Shown one piece after another: positions 1 through 8,910 of a stretch of DNA of 64,000 nucleotides; within the stretch, counting starts at the first letter, position 1, and every line of letters begins with the position of its first letter. The stretch spans positions 186,001 through 250,000 of the forward strand of contig NZ_SPHO01000008.1 of NCBI RefSeq assembly GCF_005845215.1. Direction: 5' to 3'. This DNA is from Clostridium sp. 1001271st1 H5 (GTDB lineage: Bacteria; Bacillota; Clostridia; Lachnospirales; Lachnospiraceae). Both the position numbers and the translations under genes were made by a program. A model generated the notes under the pieces. The model had not been told where the DNA came from. It made no database searches and saw nothing but the letters and a program-made list of their open reading frames with translations.

Positions 1-1080
1 GGCGTCATTATCTGGACTGTACCGGGCTCCCAGGGATGGAGGCTGGTGGGAACCCTGGCATTGGGGGCGTCCTTTAAGGAAATCGGTATGAAGTACCGCT
101 CTGTGTATGGAAATGACAATGATACAGTGGAAAAGGTGGCATGCTTTTCAAGGGCCTGCGCACTGCGGAATAAGCTGAATATGACTACTATCGGCTCTTT
201 CGGCGGCAGGGGAATGGGACTGACCTGCGGATGCGCAGACCCATCCCAGTTTATGAGGGAATTCGGCGTGGATATTGATTCCAGGGATTCCATGGATATA
301 CTTAAGGCTGCCCGGGAAGTGACCCCGGAAGAAATACAGGATGTAAAGGAGAATCTCATTAAGCCGTATTTTCAGGAGCTTCCCCCGGATGACGATTGCA
401 CGGAACGTTCCATCCGGCTGTATCTGGCGGTTAAGAAGGTGATTGAAAAAGAAAAGTTTGATATGTATGTCATTCAGTCCTTCCCGGGTCTGGCAGAGGA
501 ATATGCTGCCAGCTGCTTTACACAGAGTATGATGCTCCAGCAGGGAATTCCCACAGCGACCCTGTGTGATTATAATAATGTGCTTACCGTGTTCCTGCTG
601 AGCAATCTGACGCCGGACCCGGTCTATTACGGCGATTTCCAATGCATTGATAAGGACAGGAAAGTGGTCAAGGTAATCGGGGACGGTGCCTGTGCGCCAT
701 CTCTGGCCGGGCCGGAAAAGGCGAAGTTTGCACACCACGGTTTGCCGACAGAGGGTTCGGCCGGAGGCCTGTCCGTAGAGGCGGTGCTAAAACCGGGAAA
801 GGTAGTAATGGGACGCATAGGACGGGATAACGGAGTGTTTGAGATGATTCTTCACCGGGGCCAGGTTTATACGCCGGCGCCTGACGATTTGAAGGCCCAG
901 CGGACAGAGTCGGGCATGTGGTTCTGGCCCCATGCATTTATCAAAATGGATGTGGACTATGATTATGGCGTTCAGGTATGGGACAGCGAATATATAACCC
1001 TGGCCTATGGGGACGAAGAAATCTACGGAACACTGAAAGAATTCTGTTACTTAACGGATATAAAACTGATTGAGATGTAA
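1..1080 (+). CDS. L-fucose/L-arabinose isomerase-like protein (C-terminal part, 5' truncated)
   Basis: The reading frame is open to the first base of the window, so the N-terminus lies outside; a GTG at 46 is in frame but is probably internal. The visible part of about 359 residues resembles the C-terminal half of the L-fucose/L-arabinose isomerase fold, with a glycine-rich stretch EGSAGGLSVEAVLKPG and a preceding HHGLP segment. Members interconvert aldose and ketose sugars in the cytoplasm using a divalent metal. It is followed by a NagB-like gene and a PfkB kinase, which suggests a short catabolic pathway of isomerisation and phosphorylation. Family membership is fairly sure; the substrate is not. 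Confidence 0.75.
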   Translation, partial: GVIIWTVPGSQGWRLVGTLALGASFKEIGMKYRSVYGNDNDTVEKVACFSRACALRNKLNMTTIGSFGGRGMGLTCGCADPSQFMREFGVDIDSRDSMDILKAAREVTPEEIQDVKENLIKPYFQELPPDDDCTERSIRLYLAVKKVIEKEKFDMYVIQSFPGLAEEYAASCFTQSMMLQQGIPTATLCDYNNVLTVFLLSNLTPDPVYYGDFQCIDKDRKVVKVIGDGACAPSLAGPEKAKFAHHGLPTEGSAGGLSVEAVLKPGKVVMGRIGRDNGVFEMILHRGQVYTPAPDDLKAQRTESGMWFWPHAFIKMDVDYDYGVQVWDSEYITLAYGDEEIYGTLKEFCYLTDIKLIEM

Positions 1081-1086
1081 AAAGGC

Positions 1087-1114
1087 CCGGTCCGTGCCGG
1101 AAGGCATGGACCGG
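1087..1114 (+). other. Intercistronic stem-loop
   Basis: A 12-bp stem with one G-U pair (arms 1087-1098 and 1103-1114) closed by a GGAA tetraloop lies between two co-directional genes. No T-tract follows, so it is more likely an mRNA processing or stability hairpin than a terminator. Confidence 0.5.
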
Positions 1115-1133
1115 AAAGTCAGGAGTCTAAGCC

Positions 1134-2027
1134 ATGGTAAGAAAAGAAGATTTATATAAATGGTGCAGTGTACCTGCAAAAGATTTGGAAAACCATCCTG
1201 ATTTGGTCATAAGGTTCAGAATGGTGAAGGATTCCTGTGAAATGGGGCGTATGATGGCAAAAGAGCTTGCCGACGAAATCGTCCTGGCGGGCAGGGAAGG
1301 ACGGGAGTTCCGTGCAATTATCCCCTGCGGGCCAAAATGCTGGTATGAACCCTTTGCAGAGTATGTAAACAGGAACCGTATAGACATGAAGCATGTTACT
1401 GTATTCCATATGGATGAATGCCTGGACTGGCAGGGTAATTTATTGGCAGAGGACGACCCTTACAATTTCAGGACATTTATGCTCCGGGAATTTTATGGTC
1501 CCATTCATCCTGATTTAAACATACCGGCAGCCAACAGGAACTTCTTAAATCCTCAAAATATGTATGAGATAAAAGAAAAGATTGCAGAGGCGCCTGTGGA
1601 CTACACCCTTGGGGGATGGGGACAGGATGGGCATATAGCCTATAACCAGAGCAGAAGGCATCCGTTTTCCCAAATTACCATAGAGGAATTGAGGGAATCC
1701 GGAATCCGTATACAGGAGAATAACCTGGACACCATCATCACCCTGGGACACAGGTCCTATGGGGCGGCATATCAGTTTGTCCCTCCCATGTCCATTACCC
1801 TTGGAATCAGGGAATGCCTGTCGGCAAAAAAGGTCAGGATTTACAGCGATACAGGTTCCTGGAAGCAGACAGCCTTACGGGTTGCCCTGTTTTCAGGAGA
1901 GGATTCGGAATATCCAATGACGCTTCTGCAGGGACATAAGGATGCGCTTATTACCGCCACCTATGAGACAGCCGACCATCCCATATCCAGACATCCCGAA
2001 TGGAAATTTGCAGGAGTAAATATATGA
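1134..2027 (+). CDS. NagB-like glucosamine-6-phosphate deaminase/isomerase family protein
   Basis: 297 residues with the hallmarks of the NagB / 6-phosphogluconolactonase fold: HMDE (residues 92-95), which aligns with the MDE of glucosamine-6-phosphate deaminase, and GGWGQDGHIAYN (160-171), which aligns with the catalytic loop. The Asp and His of DGH (D165, H167) are kept, but the residue that is Glu in E. coli NagB (GHIAFNE) is Gln172 here. The enzyme may therefore act on a different sugar phosphate or by a modified mechanism. It sits between an isomerase-like gene and a PfkB kinase and overlaps the latter by four bases, so the three are co-transcribed. Deamination of glucosamine-6-phosphate should not be assumed. 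Confidence 0.8.
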   Translation: MVRKEDLYKWCSVPAKDLENHPDLVIRFRMVKDSCEMGRMMAKELADEIVLAGREGREFRAIIPCGPKCWYEPFAEYVNRNRIDMKHVTVFHMDECLDWQGNLLAEDDPYNFRTFMLREFYGPIHPDLNIPAANRNFLNPQNMYEIKEKIAEAPVDYTLGGWGQDGHIAYNQSRRHPFSQITIEELRESGIRIQENNLDTIITLGHRSYGAAYQFVPPMSITLGIRECLSAKKVRIYSDTGSWKQTALRVALFSGEDSEYPMTLLQGHKDALITATYETADHPISRHPEWKFAGVNI

Positions 2028-3061
2028 GAAAACTGAAATACGATTACGTAGTGGGAACCGGGGGAATAGGCACAGGAATCCTGTTCCGTTTTTCAGATAA
2101 CATTACTTTGGGAAGAAATGAATCCAGACTGGCGGAGCTTATGGAAGTACGGGACTTTTGCAAGCTCCATATTATCCTTCATTATATCACAGCCTATCTG
2201 GATAAAAGCATACCGGTCTATGCAATCGGCAGGGTCGGGGACGACGCCAGCGGCAGGGAGGTTCTGGGACTGATGGAACAGTATGGGATAAACTGCAGGT
2301 ATGTAAAGGTGGATTCCCGTGAAAAGACCATGTATTCAGTCTGCTTTGTATATCCGGACAGCGACGGGGGAAATATCACAGCCAGCAATAGTGCCAGCGG
2401 CAATATGAATGAAGGAGATATAGCTGCCTTCTTTGAACAGGAAGACTTAAGGGGAAGGGGGCTTGTGCTGGCGGCGCCGGAGGTTCCTCTGGGTGTGCGG
2501 CTGTATCTGTTAAAAAGGGGGAGGGAGCATTCCTGCTTTAATGTTGCCTCCTTTACTTCCGACGAGATGGAGGAATGCATAAGAACCGGCGCTTTCAGAT
2601 ATGTGGACCTGCTGGCCATCAATAAGCATGAGATGGAAACCCTTGTGACTGCAAGCGGTGTGGAAGCTGAAAACGGTGCGCCGGAATGCTATGGATTTCT
2701 GCGGAGCCAGAATCCCGGAATCCAGTTGATTGTAACGCAGGGAGGAGAAGGAGCCCGGTTTTTCTCCAACGGATACAGCGAACGGATACCGGCCATATGG
2801 AAACCGGTCAACAGTACGGCGGGCGCAGGAGACTGTTTTCTTGCCACAGTCATCAGCGGATTGATATGCGGGGTTCCGTTTTATGAGCATGATTCCTGTG
2901 TGGGACTGGGCGGATTGGCAGCTTTGGCATCCTCGTTAAAGGTTACCTGCAAGGATACCATTGATTTTACATTAGGCAGGGAGCGCCTGAAAGAAGAGTC
3001 TGGTAAGCTGGGAATTGAATTTTCAGATAAAATAAACAGGCTGTTTTTCAACATGGATTAA
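2024..3061 (+). CDS. PfkB-family sugar kinase
   Basis: A ribokinase-like carbohydrate kinase of 345 residues. The C-terminal motif NSTAGAGDCFLATV is the PfkB signature holding the anion hole and catalytic Asp, and an N-terminal GTGGIGTG region matches the substrate-binding strand. The start at 2024 is chosen because this ATG overlaps the previous stop as ATGA and has CAGGAG about eight bases upstream; an earlier in-frame ATG at 2000 lies inside the neighbouring gene. It probably phosphorylates the product of the upstream isomerase-like enzyme. The exact sugar cannot be told. Confidence 0.85.
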   Translation: MRKLKYDYVVGTGGIGTGILFRFSDNITLGRNESRLAELMEVRDFCKLHIILHYITAYLDKSIPVYAIGRVGDDASGREVLGLMEQYGINCRYVKVDSREKTMYSVCFVYPDSDGGNITASNSASGNMNEGDIAAFFEQEDLRGRGLVLAAPEVPLGVRLYLLKRGREHSCFNVASFTSDEMEECIRTGAFRYVDLLAINKHEMETLVTASGVEAENGAPECYGFLRSQNPGIQLIVTQGGEGARFFSNGYSERIPAIWKPVNSTAGAGDCFLATVISGLICGVPFYEHDSCVGLGGLAALASSLKVTCKDTIDFTLGRERLKEESGKLGIEFSDKINRLFFNMD

Positions 3062-3063
3062 AA

Positions 3064-3097
3064 GAGGCTCCGGGAAACCATCCCGGGCCTCTTTTTT
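3064..3097 (+). terminator. Rho-independent terminator of the sugar operon
   Basis: A GC-rich stem formed by GAGGC/GCCTC with an inner CCGGG/CCCGG pairing is followed directly by six T residues, just after the kinase stop codon. Confidence 0.85.
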
Positions 3098-3193
3098 CGA
3101 ATTTTCCAATAGTAAATAACTCCCATATATGATAGAATATAAATAAAATATTTAGAGATTTAAAATAACTCAAATCATGGGGAGGAGAAAGGG

Positions 3194-3604
3194 ATGGATG
3201 CCGGTGAGAATTCATACCTGCTCTTTTTTTCGGCGGGTTATCATTTCCTTCTTCCGCTCTCCTGTGTAAAACGGGTGACGGACATGAAGGAGCGGGACCC
3301 GGATATGCCCCTGGCAGATTGTTTGGAACTGCAGGAGGCAGGGGAACTGTCCGGCCAGGCATACCTGATTATCGCGGACTGCGCGGGCAGGGAGCTGGGG
3401 ATAGGTGCGGAGGATGTGACAGGTCTTGTACAGGTGAAGGAAGAACAGATATATGCCCTTCCTGAGGCGGTGAGAAGCAGCCGGAACCGGTATGTGGATT
3501 GTATGGCAGCAGTGGGTACGGATGAGGGAGAAGGGGAACAGGCGCATATGAAGCTGGCATTTATCATTACCCCGGGTCTGCTCATGCCGGGACCGGTGCA
3601 GTGA
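3194..3604 (+). CDS. CheW-like chemosensory coupling protein (first, atypical)
   Basis: 136 residues with the CheW beta-barrel pattern: an N-terminal strand pair reading YLLFFSAGYHFLLPLSCVKRV, then a regulated-barrel segment ending in GLVQVKEEQIYALPEA. It starts the chemosensory operon with an excellent GGGAGGAG ribosome binding site. CheW proteins link chemoreceptors to the kinase CheA. This copy is divergent, and a canonical CheW lies at the operon's far end, so it may have a specialised role. No strong promoter is evident upstream, although TATGAT/TAGAAT-like boxes occur near 3128-3138. Confidence 0.6.
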   Translation: MDAGENSYLLFFSAGYHFLLPLSCVKRVTDMKERDPDMPLADCLELQEAGELSGQAYLIIADCAGRELGIGAEDVTGLVQVKEEQIYALPEAVRSSRNRYVDCMAAVGTDEGEGEQAHMKLAFIITPGLLMPGPVQ

Positions 3605-3614
3605 AGGAGACAGG

Positions 3615-3944
3615 ATGATGGAACTGGTAACCGTAAGGGACGGTAGCCGAACCGTGTACTTGGAGAAAAATCGAATGAAAGAAGTGGTGATACATCCGCA
3701 GATACAGCAGGTGCCCGGTGCGCCTGCACATATCTGCGGAATCATGCTGTATGAGAGGACTCCGGTTGTGTTCTGCCGGGTGGGAGACAGCGGCAGATGC
3801 ACCTGCGGATTTATTCTGGGATTTGAGGACGGTACCATGATGGGCGTCACCGGGGAACTGGGCGGCGAAGCTGCGGGTGAACCTCAGGAGATGACCGGGC
3901 TAATGCCGGGAATATGGGAGAAAAAATGTGATACGACTGAATGA
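3615..3944 (+). CDS. CheW-like protein (second, short)
   Basis: 109 residues, shorter than a full CheW domain (about 140). The order of elements fits a partial CheW barrel: TVYLEKNRMKEVVIHPQ, then VPGAPAHICGIMLYERTPVVFCRV, which resembles the CheW segment in which the protein describes its own hydrophobic core. It overlaps cheR by 17 bases, so the two are translationally linked. It could be a degenerate or minimal coupling protein; the function is inferred from fold pattern and operon position. Confidence 0.5.
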   Translation: MMELVTVRDGSRTVYLEKNRMKEVVIHPQIQQVPGAPAHICGIMLYERTPVVFCRVGDSGRCTCGFILGFEDGTMMGVTGELGGEAAGEPQEMTGLMPGIWEKKCDTTE

Positions 3945-4773
3945 CAGGGAATTCTGCGGGATAGTGGCATATATTCGGGATAATTACGGCATTAACCTGG
4001 AGAAAAAACAGGTGCTGATAGAGTGCAGGATGGCCAGGGAGCTGGAAAAAAGAGGGCTGACCTCCTTCGCCCAGTATATGGAACAGATGAGAAGTGACAG
4101 GACCGGTGAGATGGCCGGCGAGATGGTGAACCGACTGACTACCAACTATACATATTTTATGAGGGAACCGGCTCATTTTTCTATACTGAACGACAAGATA
4201 CTGCCGGAACTGTTTGAGAGCCGGAAGATGGGAATCTGCAATATATGGAGCGCCGGCTGCGCAACAGGGGAAGAAGTTTACTCCATGGCCATGCTGATTC
4301 AGGAGTACAGGGAGAAATGTGAACGCATGCCGGGAATCCGTATACTTGCCACAGACATTTCCGGGGAGGTATTGCGTAAGGCGGAAAGGGGGGTATATCC
4401 GCTGAAGGAAATGGATGACCTTCCGGAACTTTGGAAGAGAAAGTACTGTACCATGAAAGGCAGCCACACCTTTCAGGTGGATGAGAAGCTGAAATACAAT
4501 ATTCGTTTCAAGAGGCATAATCTGATGGAGGCGCCTCCGGGGCCGGAGAAATTTGATTTGATATTATGCCGGAATGTGATGATTTACTTTGACCGGATGT
4601 CCAGGGAGAAGCTCATAAGGCAGCTGGAGTACTGCCTGAATCCAGGCGGTTACCTGCTGGTAGGCCATGCAGAGCTGCTTTCCAGGGAAGAGACCAGGCT
4701 GGAAACCGTTTTTCCGGCTGTATATAAAAAGCCTGCCAAACAGGATGGGGATAGAGGGGGACTATATGGATAA
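3928..4773 (+). CDS. cheR: CheR chemoreceptor glutamate methyltransferase
   Basis: 281 residues. A SAM-binding motif IWSAGCATGEEVYSMAM sits near residues 105-121, followed by LATDIS and the late motif LILCRNVMIYF, the classical CheR order. It methylates glutamates on chemoreceptors using S-adenosylmethionine. The start is a GTG at 3928 with GGGAG upstream, overlapping the preceding gene. The operon contains CheR and CheD but no CheB methylesterase, so either the esterase is encoded elsewhere or adaptation depends on CheC/CheD. Confidence 0.93.
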   Translation: MIRLNDREFCGIVAYIRDNYGINLEKKQVLIECRMARELEKRGLTSFAQYMEQMRSDRTGEMAGEMVNRLTTNYTYFMREPAHFSILNDKILPELFESRKMGICNIWSAGCATGEEVYSMAMLIQEYREKCERMPGIRILATDISGEVLRKAERGVYPLKEMDDLPELWKRKYCTMKGSHTFQVDEKLKYNIRFKRHNLMEAPPGPEKFDLILCRNVMIYFDRMSREKLIRQLEYCLNPGGYLLVGHAELLSREETRLETVFPAVYKKPAKQDGDRGGLYG

Positions 4774-5131
4774 GAAGATTTTGATAGTAGACGATGCCAT
4801 GTTCATGAGGAACATCATCCGCAAGATACTTAAGGAGGATGGGTATACGCAGGTATGTGAGGCCCAGGACGGAGAACATGCCATGGAGCTGTTTCGGGAA
4901 ATCAGCCCGGACCTGGTGCTTCTGGATATCACTATGCCGGGACGTTCCGGTCTGGAGGTCCTGGAGGAGATTTTGGGCCTGGCTCCGGAGGCAAAGGTCA
5001 TCATGTGCTCAGCCGTGGGACAGGAGATGATGATTCAGAAAGCCCTGACCGCAGGTGCCCTGGACTTTATCGTGAAGCCCTTTAAGCCGGATGAGTTTTG
5101 CAGGATAGTCAACCGCTACCTGGAACAGTAG
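4766..5131 (+). CDS. cheY: CheY-type single-domain response regulator
   Basis: 121 residues forming only a receiver domain: acidic pocket VDDAMF near residue 9, phospho-acceptor Asp in [10 protein letters not shown], a Ser in IMCSAV and the invariant Lys in IVKPF. The start at 4766 follows GAGGGGG and overlaps the end of cheR; a longer in-frame extension would lie inside cheR and is unlikely. In chemotaxis it carries the phosphoryl signal from CheA. Whether its target is a flagellar motor cannot be judged, because no flagellar genes are in the window. Confidence 0.9.
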   Translation: MDKKILIVDDAMFMRNIIRKILKEDGYTQVCEAQDGEHAMELFREISPDLVLLDITMPGRSGLEVLEEILGLAPEAKVIMCSAVGQEMMIQKALTAGALDFIVKPFKPDEFCRIVNRYLEQ

Positions 5132-5151
5132 AAAAAGTGGGGAAACAAAGG

Positions 5152-6828
5152 ATGAGAGAACGGTTCAGGAACTATAAGACAGGCAGGAAGATGGTCATGG
5201 CTTTTTTGTCCATCATCGTTTTGTATGTGGTGACGGTGACAGCGGCTGTTATCAATGTAGAGACCATTTCGTCACGCATGGAGGACATCTATGCCGGGCA
5301 GTTCGCCAACGTACAGTCCTCCCTGAGGATGATAGCCAGCCTGCGGGCAGTTGGAAGAAACATCGCTATTCTGGCGGCCACGGAAGGGCTGGTGGATGAG
5401 GATGAGTACCTTCAGAATACCAGGGAACTGATTCTGGATGAGGAAAAAGCACTGTCCGAGCTGTCCACAGGCTATATTACTGCGCCTGAAAAGGTGCAGG
5501 AGCTGAATGAAAAGTTCCAGGCCCTGGCATCGGCCAGGACGAAGATAATGACACTTTTGGAGGCAGGCCAGGACGAAAAGGTACTGGCTGTGTTTGCTGA
5601 TGAATACCTGCCCCGTTCAAATGAAGTAAGGGTAGTGCTCACGGAAGTGGTGGACCGGGCATCAGAGGAAACCGAGGCAAGCATAGCCGCGGAGCACCGG
5701 AGTAACCATCGGATTATAACCATGCTGCTTCTATTGTCCGTGGTATGTATATCTGCTACAATTTTCATATGCATCATAATAACCAGAAATATTGTCCGCC
5801 CTATCAATGAGGTAAAGGAGGCGGCAAATACCATATCCAACGGGAAACTGAATATTTCCCTCAGGTACAGGTCCAGGGATGAACTGGGCCAGCTGGCGGA
5901 TGATATCCGGCATACGGCGCAGGTCCTTTACAGCTATGTGTCTGAGATACAGAGCGGATTGACTGCTCTTGGGAATGGGCGGCTTAATTACCAATCTGAC
6001 GTGGAATTCAAGGGTGATTTCGTGGCAGTAAGCAATGGGCTTAAGGAAATAAGCCGCCTGCTGCGCAATTCACTGCAACAGATAAATAACAGTGCGGAAC
6101 AGGTGTCTTTAGGAGCGGAGCAGGTGTCAAACAGTTCACAGGTTCTGGCTCAGGGGGCTTCTGAGCAGGCTGGCTCCATCGAGGAGCTGGCGGTCAGCAT
6201 CAACGAGATTGCTGAGAGCGTAAAAAATAACGCTGACAGCGCAGTGGATTCCAGCCGGCAGGCAGCCCTGGTGGGACAGAAGCTGGAGGAATGCGATGGT
6301 CAGATGGAATCCCTGATGAAGACCATACATGAGGTCAAGAACAATTCAGGACAGATAACAGGCATAGTCAGACAGATTGAGGATATTGCCTTCCAGACTA
6401 ATATACTGGCGCTCAATGCCGCCGTGGAAGCGGCCAGGGCAGGGGAGGCAGGAAGGGGATTTTCGGTTGTGGCAGAGGAGGTAAGACGGCTTGCCACCAA
6501 GACCACAGGTGCATCCAAGCTGACGGCTGAACTGGTTGAGAAGAATTCCGATGCTGTAAGCGACGGCATGGAGGCAGTGAACCTAACAGCCCGGACCCTG
6601 AAGGATTCCGTGGAAGGAGCCAGGCAGGTGAGCCGCAACATGGATAAGATTTCAGAGACATCCGTACAGCAGGCGGATGCTATTACACAGATAAGAAGGA
6701 GTGTGGAGCTGATTTCCGAGATTGTCCAGGGAAATTCAGCCACCTCGGAGGAGAGCGCGGCAGCCAGCGAGGAACTGTCTGCCCAGGCCCAGATATTGAA
6801 GGAACTGGTGGAAAAGTTTGAATTTTAA
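5152..6828 (+). CDS. Methyl-accepting chemotaxis protein
   Basis: 558 residues. A first transmembrane helix (about residues 14-35) is followed by an extracytoplasmic segment of about 150 residues resembling a four-helix-bundle sensor, a second transmembrane helix (about 186-212), a HAMP domain, and a long coiled-coil signalling domain with the conserved hairpin tip [20 protein letters not shown]. The C-terminus EELVEKF-type end lacks the NWETF pentapeptide used to tether CheR in enterics. The start at 5152 is preferred because the longer frame overlaps cheY. It is the likely cognate receptor of this array; the ligand is unknown. Confidence 0.93.
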   Translation: MRERFRNYKTGRKMVMAFLSIIVLYVVTVTAAVINVETISSRMEDIYAGQFANVQSSLRMIASLRAVGRNIAILAATEGLVDEDEYLQNTRELILDEEKALSELSTGYITAPEKVQELNEKFQALASARTKIMTLLEAGQDEKVLAVFADEYLPRSNEVRVVLTEVVDRASEETEASIAAEHRSNHRIITMLLLLSVVCISATIFICIIITRNIVRPINEVKEAANTISNGKLNISLRYRSRDELGQLADDIRHTAQVLYSYVSEIQSGLTALGNGRLNYQSDVEFKGDFVAVSNGLKEISRLLRNSLQQINNSAEQVSLGAEQVSNSSQVLAQGASEQAGSIEELAVSINEIAESVKNNADSAVDSSRQAALVGQKLEECDGQMESLMKTIHEVKNNSGQITGIVRQIEDIAFQTNILALNAAVEAARAGEAGRGFSVVAEEVRRLATKTTGASKLTAELVEKNSDAVSDGMEAVNLTARTLKDSVEGARQVSRNMDKISETSVQQADAITQIRRSVELISEIVQGNSATSEESAAASEELSAQAQILKELVEKFEF

Positions 6829-6846
6829 TGGCAGGAGATACAGGGG

Positions 6847-7458
6847 ATGGACGGTTATGCACAGATGGATGAAATATCCAGGGATATACTGAAGGAAATA
6901 GGGAATGTAGGGACGGGCAATGCGGTGACTTCGCTGTCGCAGATGATGGAACAGCCTATTGAGCTGGATATGCCCTCTCTTAAGGTGGTAAAGTACCATA
7001 AGGTACACGAACTTCTGGACAGGCCGGAGGAACTGCAGACGGGCATCCTCATTGAAGTCACGGGCCAGCTAAAGGGCATATTCCTTTTTATGCTGAGCGA
7101 GACTTTCACCAAAACTGTGCTGAATACCATATTGGGAGAGGCGGAGAGGAACCTGACATCCCTGGACGATATGGAGCGTTCCCTGATTAGTGAACTTGGC
7201 AATATTATGTGCGGTTCATATATACGCGCCCTGTCCCAGCTCATGGACATGGATATGGATGTGTCGGTTCCGGAGCTGTGTATTGATATGGGCGGGGCGA
7301 TTCTCAGCTACCCCATGACCAGGTGGGTAATTGTAAGCGATGACATACTTCTCATAGAAAATATATTCCATATGTCTGGAGAAGCCTTTAAGGGACGAAT
7401 CCTCTTCCTTCCGGAGCAGGAAGATTTGGGAACCATGCTCCACAGACTCAGGGAGTAG
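6847..7458 (+). CDS. cheC: CheC phosphatase
   Basis: 203 residues with two copies of the CheC/FliY/CheX active-site pattern: KEIGNVGTGNAV near residue 16 and SELGNIMCGSY near residue 117, each giving the Glu-x2-Asn pair that hydrolyses CheY-phosphate. It lies directly before cheD; the CheC-CheD complex is known to couple CheY-P level to receptor adaptation in Bacillus-type systems. The spacing of 4 bases to cheD supports co-translation. Confidence 0.93.
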   Translation: MDGYAQMDEISRDILKEIGNVGTGNAVTSLSQMMEQPIELDMPSLKVVKYHKVHELLDRPEELQTGILIEVTGQLKGIFLFMLSETFTKTVLNTILGEAERNLTSLDDMERSLISELGNIMCGSYIRALSQLMDMDMDVSVPELCIDMGGAILSYPMTRWVIVSDDILLIENIFHMSGEAFKGRILFLPEQEDLGTMLHRLRE

Positions 7459-7462
7459 CGCC

Positions 7463-7939
7463 ATGGATAAAATCATTGTTGGAATTGCGGAAGGAAAGAT
7501 TGCCAGGGGGAATCAGGTCCTTGTATCCTATGCCCTTGGGTCCTGCGTGGGGGTTTGTCTGTACGACCGCCAGGAACATGTAGCAGGAATGGCTCATATC
7601 ATACTTCCCGGGAGGGAATATTCGGCCCACTGGGATAATGCTTATAAATTTGCCGATGAGGGCATACATGAACTGATGAATCAGATGAAGAGCCAGGGGG
7701 CCCGGCCCGCCGGCCTGATTGCCAAGATTGCCGGAGGCGCCAGAATGTTCGGCGCTTCGGCCGGAAAGATGGATATAGGGCAGCAGAATGTGGCGGCTGT
7801 AAGGAAAAGCCTTGCCCGGGAAGGAATCCGTCTGGTAGCCCAGGATACGGGTCATGATTACGGCAGAACCATACTATTTTATGCAGAAAACGGAAGGCTG
7901 GAAGTGAATACGGTCAGGCATACAGCCGTCGTATTGTAA
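7463..7939 (+). CDS. cheD: CheD chemoreceptor glutamine deamidase
   Basis: 158 residues. The catalytic cysteine lies in LGSCVGVCLYD and the histidine in MAHIILP, the order seen in CheD deamidases, and a glycine-rich IAKIAGGARMF follows. The enzyme deamidates receptor glutamines and is controlled by CheC. It follows cheC in the usual order. Confidence 0.93.
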   Translation: MDKIIVGIAEGKIARGNQVLVSYALGSCVGVCLYDRQEHVAGMAHIILPGREYSAHWDNAYKFADEGIHELMNQMKSQGARPAGLIAKIAGGARMFGASAGKMDIGQQNVAAVRKSLAREGIRLVAQDTGHDYGRTILFYAENGRLEVNTVRHTAVVL

Positions 7940-7953
7940 GGCCAGGAGGGGAA

Positions 7954-8895
7954 ATGATGTCCATGGATGGAAAACAGACAATACTAATTGTGGATGACAG
8001 TCTTTTGATTTGTGAGCAAATCAAGGCAGCACTGAAAGAGGAGAATATCACGATTTGTGAGGCTCACAGCGGCCTGGAGGCCCAGGAACAGCTGAGGCAG
8101 TGCCAGCCGGATTTAATACTTTTAGATGTAGTCCTGCCGGATGCAGACGGTTATGAGCTGTATAACACATTACAGGATATGGACCGGAAAAATGCCGTCA
8201 TTATTTTTCTCACATCCAAGTCCAGCGATGAGGATGTGGTAAAGGGATTCTCCATGGGGGCATGCGATTACATCAAAAAACCCTTTGTGAAAAAGGAGCT
8301 TCAGTCCAGAATCCATGCGCATCTGATACAGAAACAGCAGAGGGATGAGCTGGACCGCCAGAACAGGGAGCTTCGCAACAATATGGAGAAGCTTAACTAT
8401 ATGGCATATCGGGACGGGCTTACAGGCCTGTATAACCGCCGGTATGTGGTGGGGGATTTGATGGAGGACATGCGCTCCTGCGGTCAGGAGGAGGTCAATA
8501 CGGTATTCATCATGTCGGATATCGATGATTTCAAGCGGGTAAACGATACATACGGGCATGACGCAGGGGATATGGCGCTGGTATGCATTGCCAATATCCT
8601 GGAGGCTAACTGCCGCAGACACAGGGTGGTCCGGTGGGGCGGCGAGGAATTTCTGCTGATTTTGTTTAATGTTACCATGGACGAGGCATATGAACTCAGC
8701 GAAAAGGTGCGCCGGCAAGTGGAGCAGTTTGTGATACCTTATGGCGACAAGGGCTTTTCCTGTACCATGACACTGGGCCTTCATATCTTCCAGGACCAGG
8801 AAGGTCTGGAGGAAGGTATAAGCTGTGCTGACAAGGCATTGTATTACGGCAAACGGCATGGCAAGAACCAGAGTGTGTGGTATGAGGATTTATAA
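7954..8895 (+). CDS. Receiver-GGDEF response regulator (PleD/WspR-like diguanylate cyclase)
   Basis: 313 residues: a receiver domain (about 8-125) with VDDS, phospho-acceptor Asp in LILLDVVLPDADG and the Lys of IKKPF, then a coiled linker and a GGDEF domain (about 150-310) with DGLTGLYNRRY and an intact active site WGGEEF. The usual RxxD inhibitory site five residues before GGEEF is not seen (the sequence there is RRHR), so product inhibition may be absent. It should make cyclic di-GMP when phosphorylated. Placement between cheD and cheA suggests that this array controls c-di-GMP as well as, or instead of, motility. Confidence 0.92.
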   Translation: MMSMDGKQTILIVDDSLLICEQIKAALKEENITICEAHSGLEAQEQLRQCQPDLILLDVVLPDADGYELYNTLQDMDRKNAVIIFLTSKSSDEDVVKGFSMGACDYIKKPFVKKELQSRIHAHLIQKQQRDELDRQNRELRNNMEKLNYMAYRDGLTGLYNRRYVVGDLMEDMRSCGQEEVNTVFIMSDIDDFKRVNDTYGHDAGDMALVCIANILEANCRRHRVVRWGGEEFLLILFNVTMDEAYELSEKVRRQVEQFVIPYGDKGFSCTMTLGLHIFQDQEGLEEGISCADKALYYGKRHGKNQSVWYEDL

Positions 8896-8910
8896 TGGAC
8901 GGAGCGGATT

